A DNA stretch of 64,000 nt from Carnobacterium divergens (GCF_900258435.1 NZ_LT992558.1:2160965-2224964), one strand, 5' to 3'; shown: positions 28,469-39,501, counted from the stretch's first letter. The notes: generated by a model not told the origin, from the letters alone. Translations and numbers: made by a program.

Positions 28469-30835
28469 CTACTTAAATTCGACAATCGTAGCGCCATTTC
28501 CACCTTGATTGGCGGGAGCTGTTTCAAACTTTTTAATGGAACGATGATTTTTTAGCGCTTGGGTTACCCCTTGTCTAAGAGCCCCAGTTCCTTTCCCGTG
28601 AACGATAGTGACTTGTGGATAACCTGCTAATAATGCAGCGTCTAAATACTGGTCCAACTCTTTTAAAGCTGATTCGTAACGCTCGCCTCGTAAATCCAAT
28701 TGCGTTGAAACGTGGCTGTTGCTTTCTGAGCGGACAGTTGCTACCATTTTGCGTGCTGTTTCCTTTTCAGCTTGGACACGGCTTAGATCTGATTCTTTAA
28801 TTTTCATTTTTAAAATACCAATTTGAACTAGCCATTGATTGTTGTCTACTTTTTCCATTAAAATGCCTCGTTGGCCATAAGAATGAACCATCACTTCATC
28901 GCCTTTTTTGAAAGTCTTTTGTTCTTTCGCTTTTTTCAAGACTTTATTTTTAGCTAGTGCTTCTTCGTGATGTAGTTTAGATAATCTTGTTTTAGCGTCA
29001 ATTAGTTCATGTTCTTTAATGCCACCTTCAAATTGACCTGTTAACTGCATTTTGCGTAAATCTTTAACAATTTGGCTAGCTTCTTCTTCTGCTGTTTCAA
29101 CTACTTGATTGGCTTTTTCACGAGCTTTCTTCATTAAAACTTCTCGTTCTTCGTAAAATTGAGTAATGGCTGTTTGCAAGTCTAAATGCAATTGCTCAGC
29201 TTCCTCGACGTAATGACGCACTTCAAGATACTCTGTTTCCGTCATTTTACGACGATTCTCTAAATCTGCAATCATTTCATTTAGGTTTTGACTTTCCCCA
29301 TCAATCAAGCTGCTCGCTGCTTGAATCACGGTTTCATCTAATCCTAATCGTTTCGAAATCTCGAAAGCATTACTACGTCCAGGTACGCCAATTAGTAAAC
29401 GATACGTTGGGCTCAACGATTCAACATCAAATTCCATACTTGCATTGATGGTTTTAGGCCGATTATAGCCATAGGCTTTTAATTCAGGATAGTGGGTTGT
29501 TGCCATCACAAAACTGCCAATTTCCCCTACTTTATCTAAAATGGCAATCGCTAAAGCCGCTCCTTCTTGAGGATCGGTTCCAGCTCCTAATTCATCAAAT
29601 AAGATTAAGCTTTTTTCATCAATTTGATCTAAAATAGACACAATATTAGTCATGTGAGAAGAGAAGGTACTTAAGCTTTGTTCAATCGATTGTTCGTCGC
29701 CAATATCGGCAAAAATCTCATTGAAGATTCCCATCTGACTTTCTTCTGCTACTGGCAATTGTAAGCCCGATTGTCCCATTAATTGCAACAAACCAAGTGT
29801 TTTTAATGTAATGGTTTTCCCACCCGTATTTGGTCCCGTAATCACAACAGCTTGGTAATCACCACCAATAGTAATGTCATTTGCTACTGCTATTTTTTCA
29901 TCCAATAAAGGATGTCTTGCTTGGTGAAATTTGATGTCATTTGTTTCGCTAATCAAAGGTCTCGTTCCTTTAATGGCTTTTGCATAACTAGCTTTTGCAC
30001 CGATGAAATCTAATTTTCCTAATAAATAGGTATTGTTTAAAATTTCATTGCCAAATGGTTCGATTTCATTTGAAATTTCAGCTAAAATACGGTCAATTTC
30101 TTGACGCTCTTCTATTTGTAGTTGTCTTAAGCGATTGTTTAAGTCAACGACACTTTGTGGTTCGATAAATAAAGTTTGACCTGTTGAACTTTGATCGTGG
30201 ACAACCCCACCGAAATGACCTCGGTATTCTTGTTTGACTGGAATCACGTAACGATCATTTCGCATAGTCACAATCGCATCACTTAAATACTGAGCACTTT
30301 TGCCACGTACCATGCCATCTAATTTTTCACGAATGTTGCTCTCTGCTCGCTTCATTCCGTTGCGAATGCCTTTTAACGCTTGACTTGCGTCATCTAAAAC
30401 GCGACCGTCTTCATCCACTGTTTCACGTATTAATTGGCTTAATGTTGGCAGTGTGACAAGTTTTGCTACTAGTTCATATAATTGATGCAACTCGATTTCA
30501 GCATCTTTTAAGTCGTCAAAGAAGCGTGTTACTTCTGACGTCGTTTTTAAAATTTTACCGATTTGAGCAATCTCAAGGCCATTTAGCATGGCTCCGATTT
30601 CTAAACGTTTCAAATGAGGGCGAATGTTTTGCAGTTTGGGAATCGGCATTCCACCACGTAAACGCAAGATTTTTGCGCCATCCTCCGTTTCTTCCTGCCA
30701 TTTTTCAACTTCCTCGATGGAGGTTGAAGGAGCTATTCCTTCCGCTTGCTCTCTTCCTAACTCAGAAGAAGTGTAACGAACAAGTGCCTGTTTGATTTTA
30801 TCAAATTCAAGTGTGTAACTAATTTTTTTATTCAT
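28469..30835 (-). CDS. mutS2: MutS2, endonuclease/ATPase
   Basis: 788 residues from the ATG at 30835 (SD AAGGAAGGG). An N-terminal core, ATPase domain with Walker A GPNTGGKT near residue 330 and LILFDELGAGTDP, a long charged coiled coil (about 515-620) and a C-terminal Smr nuclease domain with LDLRGERYESAL and VHGKGTGALRQGV. MutS2 suppresses recombination and, in B. subtilis, also rescues collided ribosomes. It follows cvpA and zapA in the usual order. Confidence 0.95.
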   Translation of the reverse strand: MNKKISYTLEFDKIKQALVRYTSSELGREQAEGIAPSTSIEEVEKWQEETEDGAKILRLRGGMPIPKLQNIRPHLKRLEIGAMLNGLEIAQIGKILKTTSEVTRFFDDLKDAEIELHQLYELVAKLVTLPTLSQLIRETVDEDGRVLDDASQALKGIRNGMKRAESNIREKLDGMVRGKSAQYLSDAIVTMRNDRYVIPVKQEYRGHFGGVVHDQSSTGQTLFIEPQSVVDLNNRLRQLQIEERQEIDRILAEISNEIEPFGNEILNNTYLLGKLDFIGAKASYAKAIKGTRPLISETNDIKFHQARHPLLDEKIAVANDITIGGDYQAVVITGPNTGGKTITLKTLGLLQLMGQSGLQLPVAEESQMGIFNEIFADIGDEQSIEQSLSTFSSHMTNIVSILDQIDEKSLILFDELGAGTDPQEGAALAIAILDKVGEIGSFVMATTHYPELKAYGYNRPKTINASMEFDVESLSPTYRLLIGVPGRSNAFEISKRLGLDETVIQAASSLIDGESQNLNEMIADLENRRKMTETEYLEVRHYVEEAEQLHLDLQTAITQFYEEREVLMKKAREKANQVVETAEEEASQIVKDLRKMQLTGQFEGGIKEHELIDAKTRLSKLHHEEALAKNKVLKKAKEQKTFKKGDEVMVHSYGQRGILMEKVDNNQWLVQIGILKMKIKESDLSRVQAEKETARKMVATVRSESNSHVSTQLDLRGERYESALKELDQYLDAALLAGYPQVTIVHGKGTGALRQGVTQALKNHRSIKKFETAPANQGGNGATIVEFK

Positions 30836-30900
30836 ATCCAACCCTTCCTTCACTTCATTTCCTTAAAAGAAAACGCCCTTCAAAAAAGAAGAGCGACTCA

Positions 30901-31446
30901 TTAACCGATTGTACCGATCCACCAATTGTAAATTTGATTGGACAGTATCGGCGTATGCTTGACAATAAACTGCGCTAAACTACTATTTTTTAACATTTCT
31001 TGGATGGTATCCATTGGAATCATGGCTAATACATATAAAATCAAAAAAATAGCAATATAAGCCACAAGTACGCTTAAAATTCCGCCACCTAAATAGTTGG
31101 CTTGTTTGATGATTGGGAAAAACGTTAACGAATTTAATAATCGGCCAATAAATCTTGTAACCAACCAACCGATAAATAAAATCAACATAAAAGCAACTGC
31201 ATTATAAAAAGCTTTATCTAGTTCCAAACCTAGGGCATGATCGAAAAAAGCGAATTGGCTGTTTTCGGTTGCCGACGGATAGGGAATAAAAAGTTCTAAA
31301 TGAGCTCCTAATTTTAAATAATAAAGTCTTGCCACAATATAAGAGAGCAAATAGCCTCCTGTCATGACAATTTGTAAGACAAGACCCCTTCTTGCGCCAC
31401 CATAAAAATTTATCACTAAAACAATGATGATTCCTAAAGAAAGCAT
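30901..31446 (-). CDS. CvpA family membrane protein
   Basis: 181 residues with four hydrophobic segments (about 1-20, 25-42, 75-98, 110-140). The N-terminal NFYGGARRGLVLQ and later LLNSLTFFPIIKQANYLGGG motifs match CvpA. The family's role is unclear; it is linked to colicin V production in E. coli and envelope stress. Lies between zapA and mutS2 in a conserved cluster. Confidence 0.85.
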   Translation of the reverse strand: MLSLGIIIVLVINFYGGARRGLVLQIVMTGGYLLSYIVARLYYLKLGAHLELFIPYPSATENSQFAFFDHALGLELDKAFYNAVAFMLILFIGWLVTRFIGRLLNSLTFFPIIKQANYLGGGILSVLVAYIAIFLILYVLAMIPMDTIQEMLKNSSLAQFIVKHTPILSNQIYNWWIGTIG

Positions 31447-31484
31447 TCTCTCATCCTTTTCTACCTGAAAGTTAGGGGATCTGA

Positions 31485-31766
31485 TTATCCCTCTTCAAAT
31501 TTTGCTAATTTAGTTTCTAACTCAGTTATTTTTTGACGCATTTTTTCCATTTCGATTTGCATTTCTAATTGATCAGAAACGGCATTGACTGCTGTTAAAA
31601 CCGCCATTTTATCTAGTTCAAGATTATCTGTTAAGCTTTTAATCTGATTGATTTGCTCATCAACGGTTTCTGCTACCAGTTGAAGATGCTCAGTTGGTCT
31701 TGAACCAACAATGGTATAGGATTTCCCCGCAATGGTTGCCTTATAACGTTTTTTTCCACCTGACAA
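31485..31766 (-). CDS. zapA: ZapA, cell division protein
   Basis: 93 residues. The N-terminal globular part (KRYKATIAGKSYTIVG, HLQLVAETVDEQI) and the C-terminal coiled coil (about residues 50-90) are those of ZapA, which cross-links FtsZ filaments. The start has an AGGAGGGC ribosome site. First gene of the zapA-cvpA-mutS2 group. Confidence 0.92.
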   Translation of the reverse strand: MSGGKKRYKATIAGKSYTIVGSRPTEHLQLVAETVDEQINQIKSLTDNLELDKMAVLTAVNAVSDQLEMQIEMEKMRQKITELETKLAKFEEG

Positions 31767-31940
31767 AGAAAGCCCTCCTAATGTTACATTTCCCTTATTT
31801 TACCATGAAATTGAACAAAGTTGCATTCTTTTTTAAGAAAATCACTTGATTTAAGATTAAATTAAGGCTTTCGACTCGTTTTTCAGTAAAATATGGTAAA
31901 CTTATAAGAAAATCAATGGATTAGAAATGAGTGAATCCGC

Positions 31941-32879
31941 TTGGCAAATGATGTATTAACGGTTGCAACAGCAACTCTTAAAGAAATGAAAAATTATTAT
32001 CAAGACTATTTAAAACCTACTACTCCACCTGGGGCACTTTTTGCTGCAAAAAAAAGTTCAGTAAATATCACGGGCTACAATTCTGGTAAAGTTTTATTTC
32101 AAGGAAGTTCGGCTGAGCAAGAAGCCCATATTTGGAAGAGCAAGGCCACTACTACTTTACCCTCAAAAAAAAGCACTAGTAAAAAACCAATCGACACGCC
32201 ACTTCCCCACGGATTTGATTCTTGGTCCGTTATCGGAAGCGATGAGGTGGGAACAGGCAGTTACTTTGGTCCGTTAACGGTTGTAGCAGCTTATGTTGAA
32301 AAAAGTCAAATTCCATTGCTAAAGGAGCTGGGTGTGCGAGACTCTAAAGACTTAAAAGATCCTCAAATCATTGCCATTGCGAAAGACTTGATGACCTTTT
32401 TACCTTTTAGCTTGCTCAATGTAATGCCAGAGAAATACAATCAAATTCAACCAACAATGACCCAAGGAAAAATGAAAGCAGTCTTACACAATCAAGCCTT
32501 AGGACATGTCTTAGCTAAGATTTCTCCACAAAAACCGGATGCCATTTTAATTGATCAATTTGAATTGCCTAGTACTTATTTTAAACACATTCAAGATCAA
32601 CCTGCGCAAATAAAAGAGCGGGTTTACTTCCAAACGAAAGGCGAGGGACATCACTTAGCTGTGGCTGCAGCTTCTATCATTGCTCGTTATGCCTTTTTAA
32701 AAGGATTGGACGACCTATCTGCAGAAGCTGGAACGAACATTCCTTCTGGCGCTGGAAGCAATGTCGATTTGGTTGCAGCTAAACTATTAAAAAGAGGTGG
32801 CGTAACACTGCTAGGAAAATACGCCAAACTTCACTTTGCTAATACTGAAAAAGCAAAAAAAATCAGTGGTCGCTACTAA
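31941..32879 (+). CDS. rnhC: Ribonuclease HIII
   Basis: 312 residues. An N-terminal substrate-binding domain (about 1-90) is followed by the RNase H type 2 catalytic domain with GSDEVGTGSYFGPL (first Asp-Glu pair), RDSKDLKD, ILIDQFE and the Gly-Glu-Gly-His stretch. It removes RNA from RNA-DNA hybrids. The only start matching the family N-terminus (MANDVL) is a TTG at 31941; a stop lies three codons upstream in frame. It is divergent from zapA, as in many Bacilli. Confidence 0.94.
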   Translation: MANDVLTVATATLKEMKNYYQDYLKPTTPPGALFAAKKSSVNITGYNSGKVLFQGSSAEQEAHIWKSKATTTLPSKKSTSKKPIDTPLPHGFDSWSVIGSDEVGTGSYFGPLTVVAAYVEKSQIPLLKELGVRDSKDLKDPQIIAIAKDLMTFLPFSLLNVMPEKYNQIQPTMTQGKMKAVLHNQALGHVLAKISPQKPDAILIDQFELPSTYFKHIQDQPAQIKERVYFQTKGEGHHLAVAAASIIARYAFLKGLDDLSAEAGTNIPSGAGSNVDLVAAKLLKRGGVTLLGKYAKLHFANTEKAKKISGRY

Positions 32880-32900
32880 AAAAGACGCCCGTTTCAAAAA

Positions 32901-32940
32901 AAACAACTTCTATTCAATTGAATAGAAGTTGTTTTTTTGT
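32901..32940. terminator. Bidirectional terminator between rnhC and XRE regulator
   Basis: A perfect palindrome AACAACTTCTATTCAATTGA and its complement, flanked by A and T runs. Confidence 0.9.
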
Positions 32941-33386
32941 TAACGCTTTTTGCGCTTTACTACGAAATGAATAATCCATGTAATCACACCACTAAAAAGA
33001 AATAAGTAGCCTAGGGGGATTAAGAAAAAGTAAGGTTCATGTAACAGACCATTGCTGTCAACTCTTGATTCTGTAAATGCACTGGATAAGAAACAAAGTC
33101 CACCTATTAACAACAGGCTCGTACTCATCACCATCAGTTTTGCTTTTCTGACTTCACTTGCATCTTTAACTAATTTGTTTGTCATCTGTTCATCTCCTAA
33201 AATTAATTGATCGAGTGAGATGTCAAATAATTTTGCAATGCGCACCACCATTTCTAAATCAGGTAAATTCCGATCATTCTCCCAACTAGAAACAGCTTGT
33301 CTAGAAACCATTAGTTTTTGAGCCAATTGTTCTTGTGTTAATTTATTATCAGTTCTAACTTTTTTGATTTGTTTGCCAAAATTCAT
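32940..33386 (-). CDS. XRE-family regulator with two C-terminal membrane helices
   Basis: 148 residues from the ATG at 33386 (GAGGAG 9 bases upstream; an ATG at 33395 abuts the Shine-Dalgarno). Residues 5-58 form an HTH-XRE domain (LTQEQLAQKLMVSRQAVSSWEN). Two membrane helices follow (about 85-103 and 118-142), ending in a basic tail. Membrane-bound XRE regulators of this size are common in Firmicutes, often controlling a neighbouring transporter; here the upstream 190 bases hold no gene and no obvious target. Confidence 0.8.
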   Translation of the reverse strand: MNFGKQIKKVRTDNKLTQEQLAQKLMVSRQAVSSWENDRNLPDLEMVVRIAKLFDISLDQLILGDEQMTNKLVKDASEVRKAKLMVMSTSLLLIGGLCFLSSAFTESRVDSNGLLHEPYFFLIPLGYLFLFSGVITWIIHFVVKRKKR

Positions 33387-33582
33387 ATCTGCCATCTCCT
33401 CGTTCCATTATCCTAAAAGAAAAAAAGTTTTTTTTAAAGATTGCCTTACAAGCATGTCGGACAGCCCAACTGTCATTGCTATTAAATCAACATTTTTGAA
33501 ACAAATTTACTACAAAATAAATTTATTTCAAGTAGTTTATTTTGGATAGTGTTTTAGTTATTATTTCCAAAAAAGTAACAAT

Positions 33583-33822
33583 TTAATCTTCTAATGCTTT
33601 TATTTCCATTTGAGTAACTACGATACTTGCTGCACTTAATACACCAATTCCCAGCAATAATTTTGAAGAAAACGGAACACTTAGAACTAGACATCCAGTC
33701 GCAATCAGTCCATTTGCATATTGACTTCTTTTTAACGAACGTTTAGTTGGCACCGGCAGTGTAACTGAAATTCCCATTTTCTGATTGAACTTATTTAACG
33801 AATAATGCACTTTTTTTATCAT
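33583..33822 (-). CDS. Small membrane protein, unknown function
   Basis: 79 residues with an AAGGAGG before the ATG. A basic N-terminal third is followed by two hydrophobic segments (about 35-52 and 55-70) and an acidic end. I do not recognise the family. It overlaps the TetR gene stop by 4 bases, so the two are translationally coupled and it may be the regulator's target or partner. Confidence 0.6.
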   Translation of the reverse strand: MIKKVHYSLNKFNQKMGISVTLPVPTKRSLKRSQYANGLIATGCLVLSVPFSSKLLLGIGVLSAASIVVTQMEIKALED

Positions 33823-34412
33823 CTGTTTTCCTCCTTAAAAATCCCTGGCAATGAGTGGTCTAATAAAAATTCAAAAGATTTTTCTGTAGCTGTTAACGTA
33901 TCTCGATCAATTGTTGCCAAAAATAAAATAGTGTGGATAATGTCAATCGCCTCTTTTTCAGGCAACAACAAATGCAAGTTAGAAGTGTGAATTACTTCTG
34001 AAAAAATGTCCAAGCTTTTTTCTTTTAACTGCGTGACTTGCTCTTGAGGTAATTTGGCAAAAAATAAATCATACTCTGAGTTATTAAAATTATACAAAGC
34101 TGGATACTGACGATATTCTTTAAACAGCCACTGCATTCCTTTTTTAAACCCTCGTAATGAAGAATCTTCCTCTTGAATAAAGTCCGCCCATGTTGTCAAC
34201 AACTTTTCTTGTACCCTCTCAAGAACTTCAATAAAAAGCTGTTCTTTGGTTTCATACATTAAATAAAAAGCTCCTGTTGAAATTCCAACAGTCTTCGTTA
34301 AGTATGGAATGCTCGTTCGTTTGTAGCCATTTGTCTTCCAGCTCTCCTCACAAGCTCTTTTTAATTTTTCCTTAATCTGAAGCTTGTCCTCTTCTGAAAA
34401 TCCTCTTACCAT
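33819..34412 (-). CDS. TetR-family transcriptional regulator
   Basis: 197 residues. The N-terminal HTH is clear (KRTSIPYLTKTVGISTGAFYLMYETKEQLF, residues about 30-60); the rest is a helical ligand domain. Shine-Dalgarno AAGGAGG is present. The only gene in its operon is the 79-residue membrane protein downstream. Inverted TATTC/GAATA elements near 34436-34500 upstream may be its operator; this is a guess. Confidence 0.88.
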   Translation of the reverse strand: MVRGFSEEDKLQIKEKLKRACEESWKTNGYKRTSIPYLTKTVGISTGAFYLMYETKEQLFIEVLERVQEKLLTTWADFIQEEDSSLRGFKKGMQWLFKEYRQYPALYNFNNSEYDLFFAKLPQEQVTQLKEKSLDIFSEVIHTSNLHLLLPEKEAIDIIHTILFLATIDRDTLTATEKSFEFLLDHSLPGIFKEENR

Positions 34413-34524
34413 TCCTAAACCTCCTTCTCTTTTCTTATTCGTTCTGAATATGAATATATTTTATAATAAATTCATGAATAAAACAACACAACTATTCACG
34501 AACGATCACTCTTTTTTTTGATAC

Positions 34525-34575
34525 TAAAAAAACTTCTAGAACGTCGTGATTCCCACAACTTCTAGAAGTTTTTAT
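34525..34575 (-). terminator. Terminator of the amino acid permease gene
   Basis: AAAAACTTCTAGA pairs with TCTAGAAGTTTTT over a 21-base loop. Confidence 0.75.
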
Positions 34576-35883
34576 TTACCTTTTTTTTAGTTTATTTTGT
34601 TGATATAAATACACTGGAATACCTAGTAACGTTAATAATAATCCTAAACCTGCATTTAAAGGCTGAACATATAGTGTATTTAAAATGATATAGAAACCAC
34701 CTAAAATCGCAATTAAAGGAACGACTGGATAGAAGGGAACCTTGTAAGGTCGAACCAATTCAGGGTTGGTTCGTCTTAACTTAATCACCGCAACAAAAGT
34801 TAACGTATTGAAAATCCAAATGACAAAAACAATTAAATCCGTCAGTTGATTAAATTGTCCCGAGCAAATCATCACAATTGAAATCACCAACATTAAGATT
34901 CCTCCATTTGTTGGCATATTTCCAGATTTACTTAACTTGCTAAACCAATTGCTAAAAGGCAATAAATTTTGGCTTCCTAATGCATATGGAATTCTTAATC
35001 CAGAAATCGTATATCCGTTAATTCCGCCAAAAACTGAAATTAAAATTCCAATCGTCACAAGTTTTCCTCCAAAACCACCAAATAAAGCATGCGCTACAGC
35101 GGCTGCAGGTGTATCCGTAGCTGCCAATTGAGGTGCGTCTAAAACGAATAGGTAGGCAATATTAATCAATAAGTACACCGACATAACGACCGACAAACCT
35201 CCGATAATTACTTTAGGTAGCACTTTGCCAGGATTTTTCATTTCCCCAGCTAGCGCGCCGACGTTCATCCATCCATCATAAGCAAATACGGTTGCAACTA
35301 AAGCAGATCCTAGGCTAGTTACAAAGGGGTGATCTGTTACGCTCATTGGCAACAATCGAACAACACCACCTCCTGGATAAAGCAAACCTGCAATAATAAT
35401 AACAGCAATTGGGATTAATTTTAATAAAGTTGAAACATTTTGAACAAAACCACCATATTTAGTTCCTAATAAATTCATCCCCATTACTAAACTAGCAACA
35501 CAAATTGCAATTGGAATCAAATACCCCATTGATAAATCAAATAAACTCGTTACTTGTGTAGCAAATATAATAGCTAATGCTGCAATATTGGCTGGAAAAT
35601 AGACAATCATTTGTGCCCAACCTACTAAAAATCCAAGCCACTTTCCAAATACTTTTTCTAAGTAAATCATCATACCGCCTGTTTCTGGAAAAATCGTTCC
35701 AATCTCGGCAACTGTCAAACCTCCGGCAATCGCAATAACGCCACCTAACACCCATGCCAATAGACCTAATCCAGGTGAGCCGGCTGCGCCATATACAGCA
35801 GTTGGTTTAAAAAAGATGCCTGCTCCAATAACCGTTCCTATCACGACGGTAAGCGCGGTTAAAGCACTCACTTCTTTTTTCAA
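34576..35883 (-). CDS. APC-family amino acid permease
   Basis: About twelve membrane helices in 435 residues. The start is probably a TTG at 35883, seven bases after GGGAGG; the ATG at 35898 lies upstream of that Shine-Dalgarno and has none itself. The N-terminal VIGTVIGAGIFFKPT and the FAYDGWMNVGALAGEMKNP motif place it in the LAT/serine-threonine exchanger-like branch of the APC superfamily. Substrate is unknown. Monocistronic. Confidence 0.87.
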   Translation of the reverse strand: MKKEVSALTALTVVIGTVIGAGIFFKPTAVYGAAGSPGLGLLAWVLGGVIAIAGGLTVAEIGTIFPETGGMMIYLEKVFGKWLGFLVGWAQMIVYFPANIAALAIIFATQVTSLFDLSMGYLIPIAICVASLVMGMNLLGTKYGGFVQNVSTLLKLIPIAVIIIAGLLYPGGGVVRLLPMSVTDHPFVTSLGSALVATVFAYDGWMNVGALAGEMKNPGKVLPKVIIGGLSVVMSVYLLINIAYLFVLDAPQLAATDTPAAAVAHALFGGFGGKLVTIGILISVFGGINGYTISGLRIPYALGSQNLLPFSNWFSKLSKSGNMPTNGGILMLVISIVMICSGQFNQLTDLIVFVIWIFNTLTFVAVIKLRRTNPELVRPYKVPFYPVVPLIAILGGFYIILNTLYVQPLNAGLGLLLTLLGIPVYLYQQNKLKKR

Positions 35884-35929
35884 TTGTGTTCCTCCCATAA
35901 AATACGGTCACATCCTTTTTTTACTAATA

Positions 35930-35970
35930 AAGAAAAAGAACCCTATTCAACAATAGCGTTCTTTTTCTAT
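35930..35970 (-). terminator. Terminator of pheST
   Basis: AGAAAAAGAACCCTATT pairs with AATAGCGTTCTTTTTCT. Confidence 0.8.
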
Positions 35971-35981
35971 AATTGATTTTC

Positions 35982-38408
35982 TTATCTTACCACAACATGG
36001 AAGGTTTCTACTAGTGCATTTGTTACTTTTTCAAATGCCGATGTTACTTCCTCTTCTACAAGCGTTGCTTCTGGGTTTAAATAAATCAATTTGTATGCCA
36101 TTGACTTTTTACCCGCTTCAATTTTTTCACCGTTATAAACGTCAAATAATTGAACATCTTGTAAATATTTTCCACCTTTAGCTTTAATTAAAGTCGTTAA
36201 CTCTTGATTATCAACAGTTTCATCTACTAACAATGCCATATCTCTTGTCATACCAGGATATTTAGGAATCGTTTGATAAACCGTTGGTGCTTTTGGTGCA
36301 TCCATTACTTTTTGTAAATTGATTTCAAAACCATAGGTTTCTTTTAAATCGTACTCTTTAGCACGTAATGGATGAATTTGGCCTAAATACCCAATTTCTT
36401 CACCATCTAATAAAATCAAAGCCGTTCTACCTGGGTGCATTCCGTCTAAAGTTTCTGCCTTTTGATAGCTGATGGAACCTGTAAATCCGTACATCGCAAG
36501 TAATCCTTCAATCACACCTTTGACAGTGAAGAAATCAACTGCTTTGCCACTTTGTTGCCAATCACTTGTCACTTCTAAACCAGTCATTACACCAGCGACG
36601 TGTTCTTCTTCTAAAGGCAAGACTTCCCCTGCTACTTTATAAAAGACACGACCGATTTCATAAAGGGCAACATCTTGATTTTTACGTGCTTTGTTATAAC
36701 GAACATCATCCAATAAGCCACTTAATAAGTTCATACGTAACGTACTACGCTCTTCCGTCATTGGCATATCCAACATGGTGGCTTCGCTTTCACGCATCAT
36801 AAATTGACTGGCTTTCGTTGGTGTCGTTAACACATAACTAATAGCTTGTGACAATCCTGCCCCTTCAAGGGAACGTCTTGTATGACGAACCAAACGCTGA
36901 TTTTCATTTAGCATTCCAGGTGTTGCCTCACTAATTGGTAGTGTTGAAGGCAAATTATCGTATCCGTAAATCCGTGCCACTTCTTCAATCAAATCGGCTT
37001 CAATGGAAATATCCCAACGTCTTGGTGGAATCGTTACATCAAAAAGTCCTTCTGAATGAGTGACTCCAAAACCTAAGCGTTCAAAAATGGCAACAACTTC
37101 TTCACTTGAAATAGCTGTTCCTAACGAGCCATTGATTCGATCTAATGTAATATTTAATGAACTATCCATTGGTTTTAAGACATTTTTTGAAACCACTCCG
37201 CTGACGATTGTACCGCCAGCAAGCTCCACCATTAACTGCGCGGCATGATCGCACGCTGTTAAAATAGTGCTAGTGTTAATTCCTTTTTCAAAGCGTGCGC
37301 TGCCTTCACTGCGTAAATTGAACTCTTTTGCTGTTCTACGAATGGTAGTTGATTCAAATAAAGCAGATTCCAACGCGACAGTAACGGTATCTTCTTGAAT
37401 TTCAGAATCCAAACCACCCATAACACCGGCAAGTGCCACTGGAATTTCACCATTTGTTACAACAATGTTATCCTCGCTTAATTGACGTTCTTCGCCATCT
37501 AAAGTAACCACTACTTCCCCTTTTTTGCCACGACGAACTAAAATTTCTTTTGATCCTAAGCGATCATAATCAAATGCATGTAGAGGCTGGCCGTATTCTA
37601 AAAGAATATAATTTGTAATATCCACCACATTGTTGATTGGGCGAATGCCAGCGTTCATTAATTTTGTTTGCATCCATAATGGACTTTCGGCAATTTTTAC
37701 ATCTTTAATAATGCGCATGTTGTAACTTGGAACATCTGTTGAATTTTCAACTTCTACTTGAATGTAATCGGCTGCTTTTTCTGAAGAGTCTTCTGTTAGA
37801 ACCACTTCTTTAAAAGTTGGTTTTTGATCATAAATTGCACCAACTTCATAAGCTACTCCACGCATGCTTAAGGCATCTGCACGGTTTGGTGTAATGGATA
37901 ATTCTAAAATCGCATCATCCATTGCTAGATATGGAAAAACTTCTTCTCCTGCTACTGCTTCTGCTGGTAAAACATAAATACCATCTGCGTATTTTTTAGG
38001 CACCACTTTTTCAGAAAAGCCTAATTCACTTAAAGAACAAACCATTCCATTTGAAACTTTCCCACGAATTTTGCCTTTTTTGATTTTTGCATTCCCAGTA
38101 ATTCTCGCTCCTGGTAAAGCCACAATAATTTTTTGATCCTTAGCAATATTTGGCGCACCACAAACGATTTGGGTTGGCTCCTCTTCACCGATATCTACTT
38201 GGCAAATGTGCAAGTGATCTGAATCTGGATGATCTACTACTGAAAGGGTATGTCCCACAACGATTTTCTTTAAACCTGTTTCGCCTTTAAAAACATCTTC
38301 GACTTCAATCCCAGTCCGAGACATTCTATCCGCTAATTTTTCAGGGGTAATCTCTTTATTTGCGTTTAAATCTAAATATTCATTTAACCAGTTATAAGAT
38401 ACATTCAT
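35982..38408 (-). CDS. pheT: Phenylalanyl-tRNA synthetase beta subunit
   Basis: 808 residues, the full bacterial length: EMAP/tRNA-binding domain (about 40-155), B3/B4 editing domain (about 210-390), B5 domain (about 405-480) and a C-terminal ferredoxin-like anticodon domain. It joins PheS to form an alpha2-beta2 enzyme. It starts 5 bases after pheS. Confidence 0.97.
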   Translation of the reverse strand: MNVSYNWLNEYLDLNANKEITPEKLADRMSRTGIEVEDVFKGETGLKKIVVGHTLSVVDHPDSDHLHICQVDIGEEEPTQIVCGAPNIAKDQKIIVALPGARITGNAKIKKGKIRGKVSNGMVCSLSELGFSEKVVPKKYADGIYVLPAEAVAGEEVFPYLAMDDAILELSITPNRADALSMRGVAYEVGAIYDQKPTFKEVVLTEDSSEKAADYIQVEVENSTDVPSYNMRIIKDVKIAESPLWMQTKLMNAGIRPINNVVDITNYILLEYGQPLHAFDYDRLGSKEILVRRGKKGEVVVTLDGEERQLSEDNIVVTNGEIPVALAGVMGGLDSEIQEDTVTVALESALFESTTIRRTAKEFNLRSEGSARFEKGINTSTILTACDHAAQLMVELAGGTIVSGVVSKNVLKPMDSSLNITLDRINGSLGTAISSEEVVAIFERLGFGVTHSEGLFDVTIPPRRWDISIEADLIEEVARIYGYDNLPSTLPISEATPGMLNENQRLVRHTRRSLEGAGLSQAISYVLTTPTKASQFMMRESEATMLDMPMTEERSTLRMNLLSGLLDDVRYNKARKNQDVALYEIGRVFYKVAGEVLPLEEEHVAGVMTGLEVTSDWQQSGKAVDFFTVKGVIEGLLAMYGFTGSISYQKAETLDGMHPGRTALILLDGEEIGYLGQIHPLRAKEYDLKETYGFEINLQKVMDAPKAPTVYQTIPKYPGMTRDMALLVDETVDNQELTTLIKAKGGKYLQDVQLFDVYNGEKIEAGKKSMAYKLIYLNPEATLVEEEVTSAFEKVTNALVETFHVVVR

Positions 38409-38413
38409 GATTT

Positions 38414-39463
38414 TTACTCCTTCACCTTGAATTGATTTAAGAAACGTACATCATTTTGATAGAAATGACGGATATCATCGATTCCGTATTTTAACATCGC
38501 AACGCGATCTGGTCCCATCCCAAAGGCAAATCCGCCATAAACAGAGCTATCAATGCCTGCCATTTCAAGAACATTGGGATGAACGACTCCTGCGCCTAAA
38601 ATCTCGATCCATCCTGTATGCTTACATACGTTACAACCTGCTCCACCACATTTAAAACAGCTCACGTCCACTTCAACAGAAGGTTCAGTAAATGGGAAAT
38701 AACTTGGGCGCAAACGAATTTCACGATCTGCTCCAAATAGTTGTTTAGCAAAAACTTCAAGGGTTCCTTTTAAGTCACCCATTGTAATATTTTTATCGAT
38801 GACTAAACCTTCTATTTGATGGAATTGATGTGAGTGAGTAGCGTCATCACTATCGCGACGATACACTCTTCCTGGACTGATCATTTTTAATGGTCCTTTT
38901 GTAAAATCATGCTTCTCCATTGTTCTAGCTTGAACAGGAGACGTGTGGGTTCTTAGTAAAATTTCTTCTGTAATATAGAAGGTATCTTGCATATCTCTGG
39001 CTGGATGATCTTTTGGCAAGTTCATCATTTCAAAGTTGTAACGGTCTTCTTCAACTTCAGGACCTTCAATAACTTCATAGCCCATTCCAATAAACAAATC
39101 TTCAATTTCTTCAATAATTTGTGTTAAGACATGTGGTTGACCTACGCTAACATGACTACCAGGTAGGGTAACATCAATGGCTTCATTTGCTAAAGCTTCA
39201 TTAATTTTTTTCATTTCTAAAGTTGCTTTTTTCTCTTCTAGCATCGTCGTAATTTCATCACGTACCACGTTAGCCAATGCCCCTACTTTTGGACGTTCCT
39301 CAGCCGATAAATCTTTCATACCTCGTAAAACTTCTGTTAGCGGTCCTTTTTTCCCTAGATACGCTACACGCACTTGGTTCAATACATCTAGATTTTCAGA
39401 AGCTGCTACTTTTGCTAGTGCTTCTTCTTTTAAACTTTCAATTTTTGCTTTTAAATCCATCAT
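38414..39463 (-). CDS. pheS: Phenylalanyl-tRNA synthetase alpha subunit
   Basis: 349 residues. N-terminal coiled coil, then the class II catalytic core with [11 protein letters not shown], motif 2 ([19 protein letters not shown]) and motif 3 ([17 protein letters not shown]). A cysteine cluster [17 protein letters not shown] near residue 275 is usual for Firmicute PheS. Expression is governed by the T-box leader upstream. Confidence 0.97.
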   Translation of the reverse strand: MMDLKAKIESLKEEALAKVAASENLDVLNQVRVAYLGKKGPLTEVLRGMKDLSAEERPKVGALANVVRDEITTMLEEKKATLEMKKINEALANEAIDVTLPGSHVSVGQPHVLTQIIEEIEDLFIGMGYEVIEGPEVEEDRYNFEMMNLPKDHPARDMQDTFYITEEILLRTHTSPVQARTMEKHDFTKGPLKMISPGRVYRRDSDDATHSHQFHQIEGLVIDKNITMGDLKGTLEVFAKQLFGADREIRLRPSYFPFTEPSVEVDVSCFKCGGAGCNVCKHTGWIEILGAGVVHPNVLEMAGIDSSVYGGFAFGMGPDRVAMLKYGIDDIRHFYQNDVRFLNQFKVKE

Positions 39464-39501
39464 TTTCTACTCCTTTATAGTGTATTTAGGTTGTTTTAGG
39501 C

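Noticed and set aside
30463-30795. 110-codon plus-strand frame
   Set aside because: It lies wholly inside mutS2 on the opposite strand, without a ribosome site or family resemblance.
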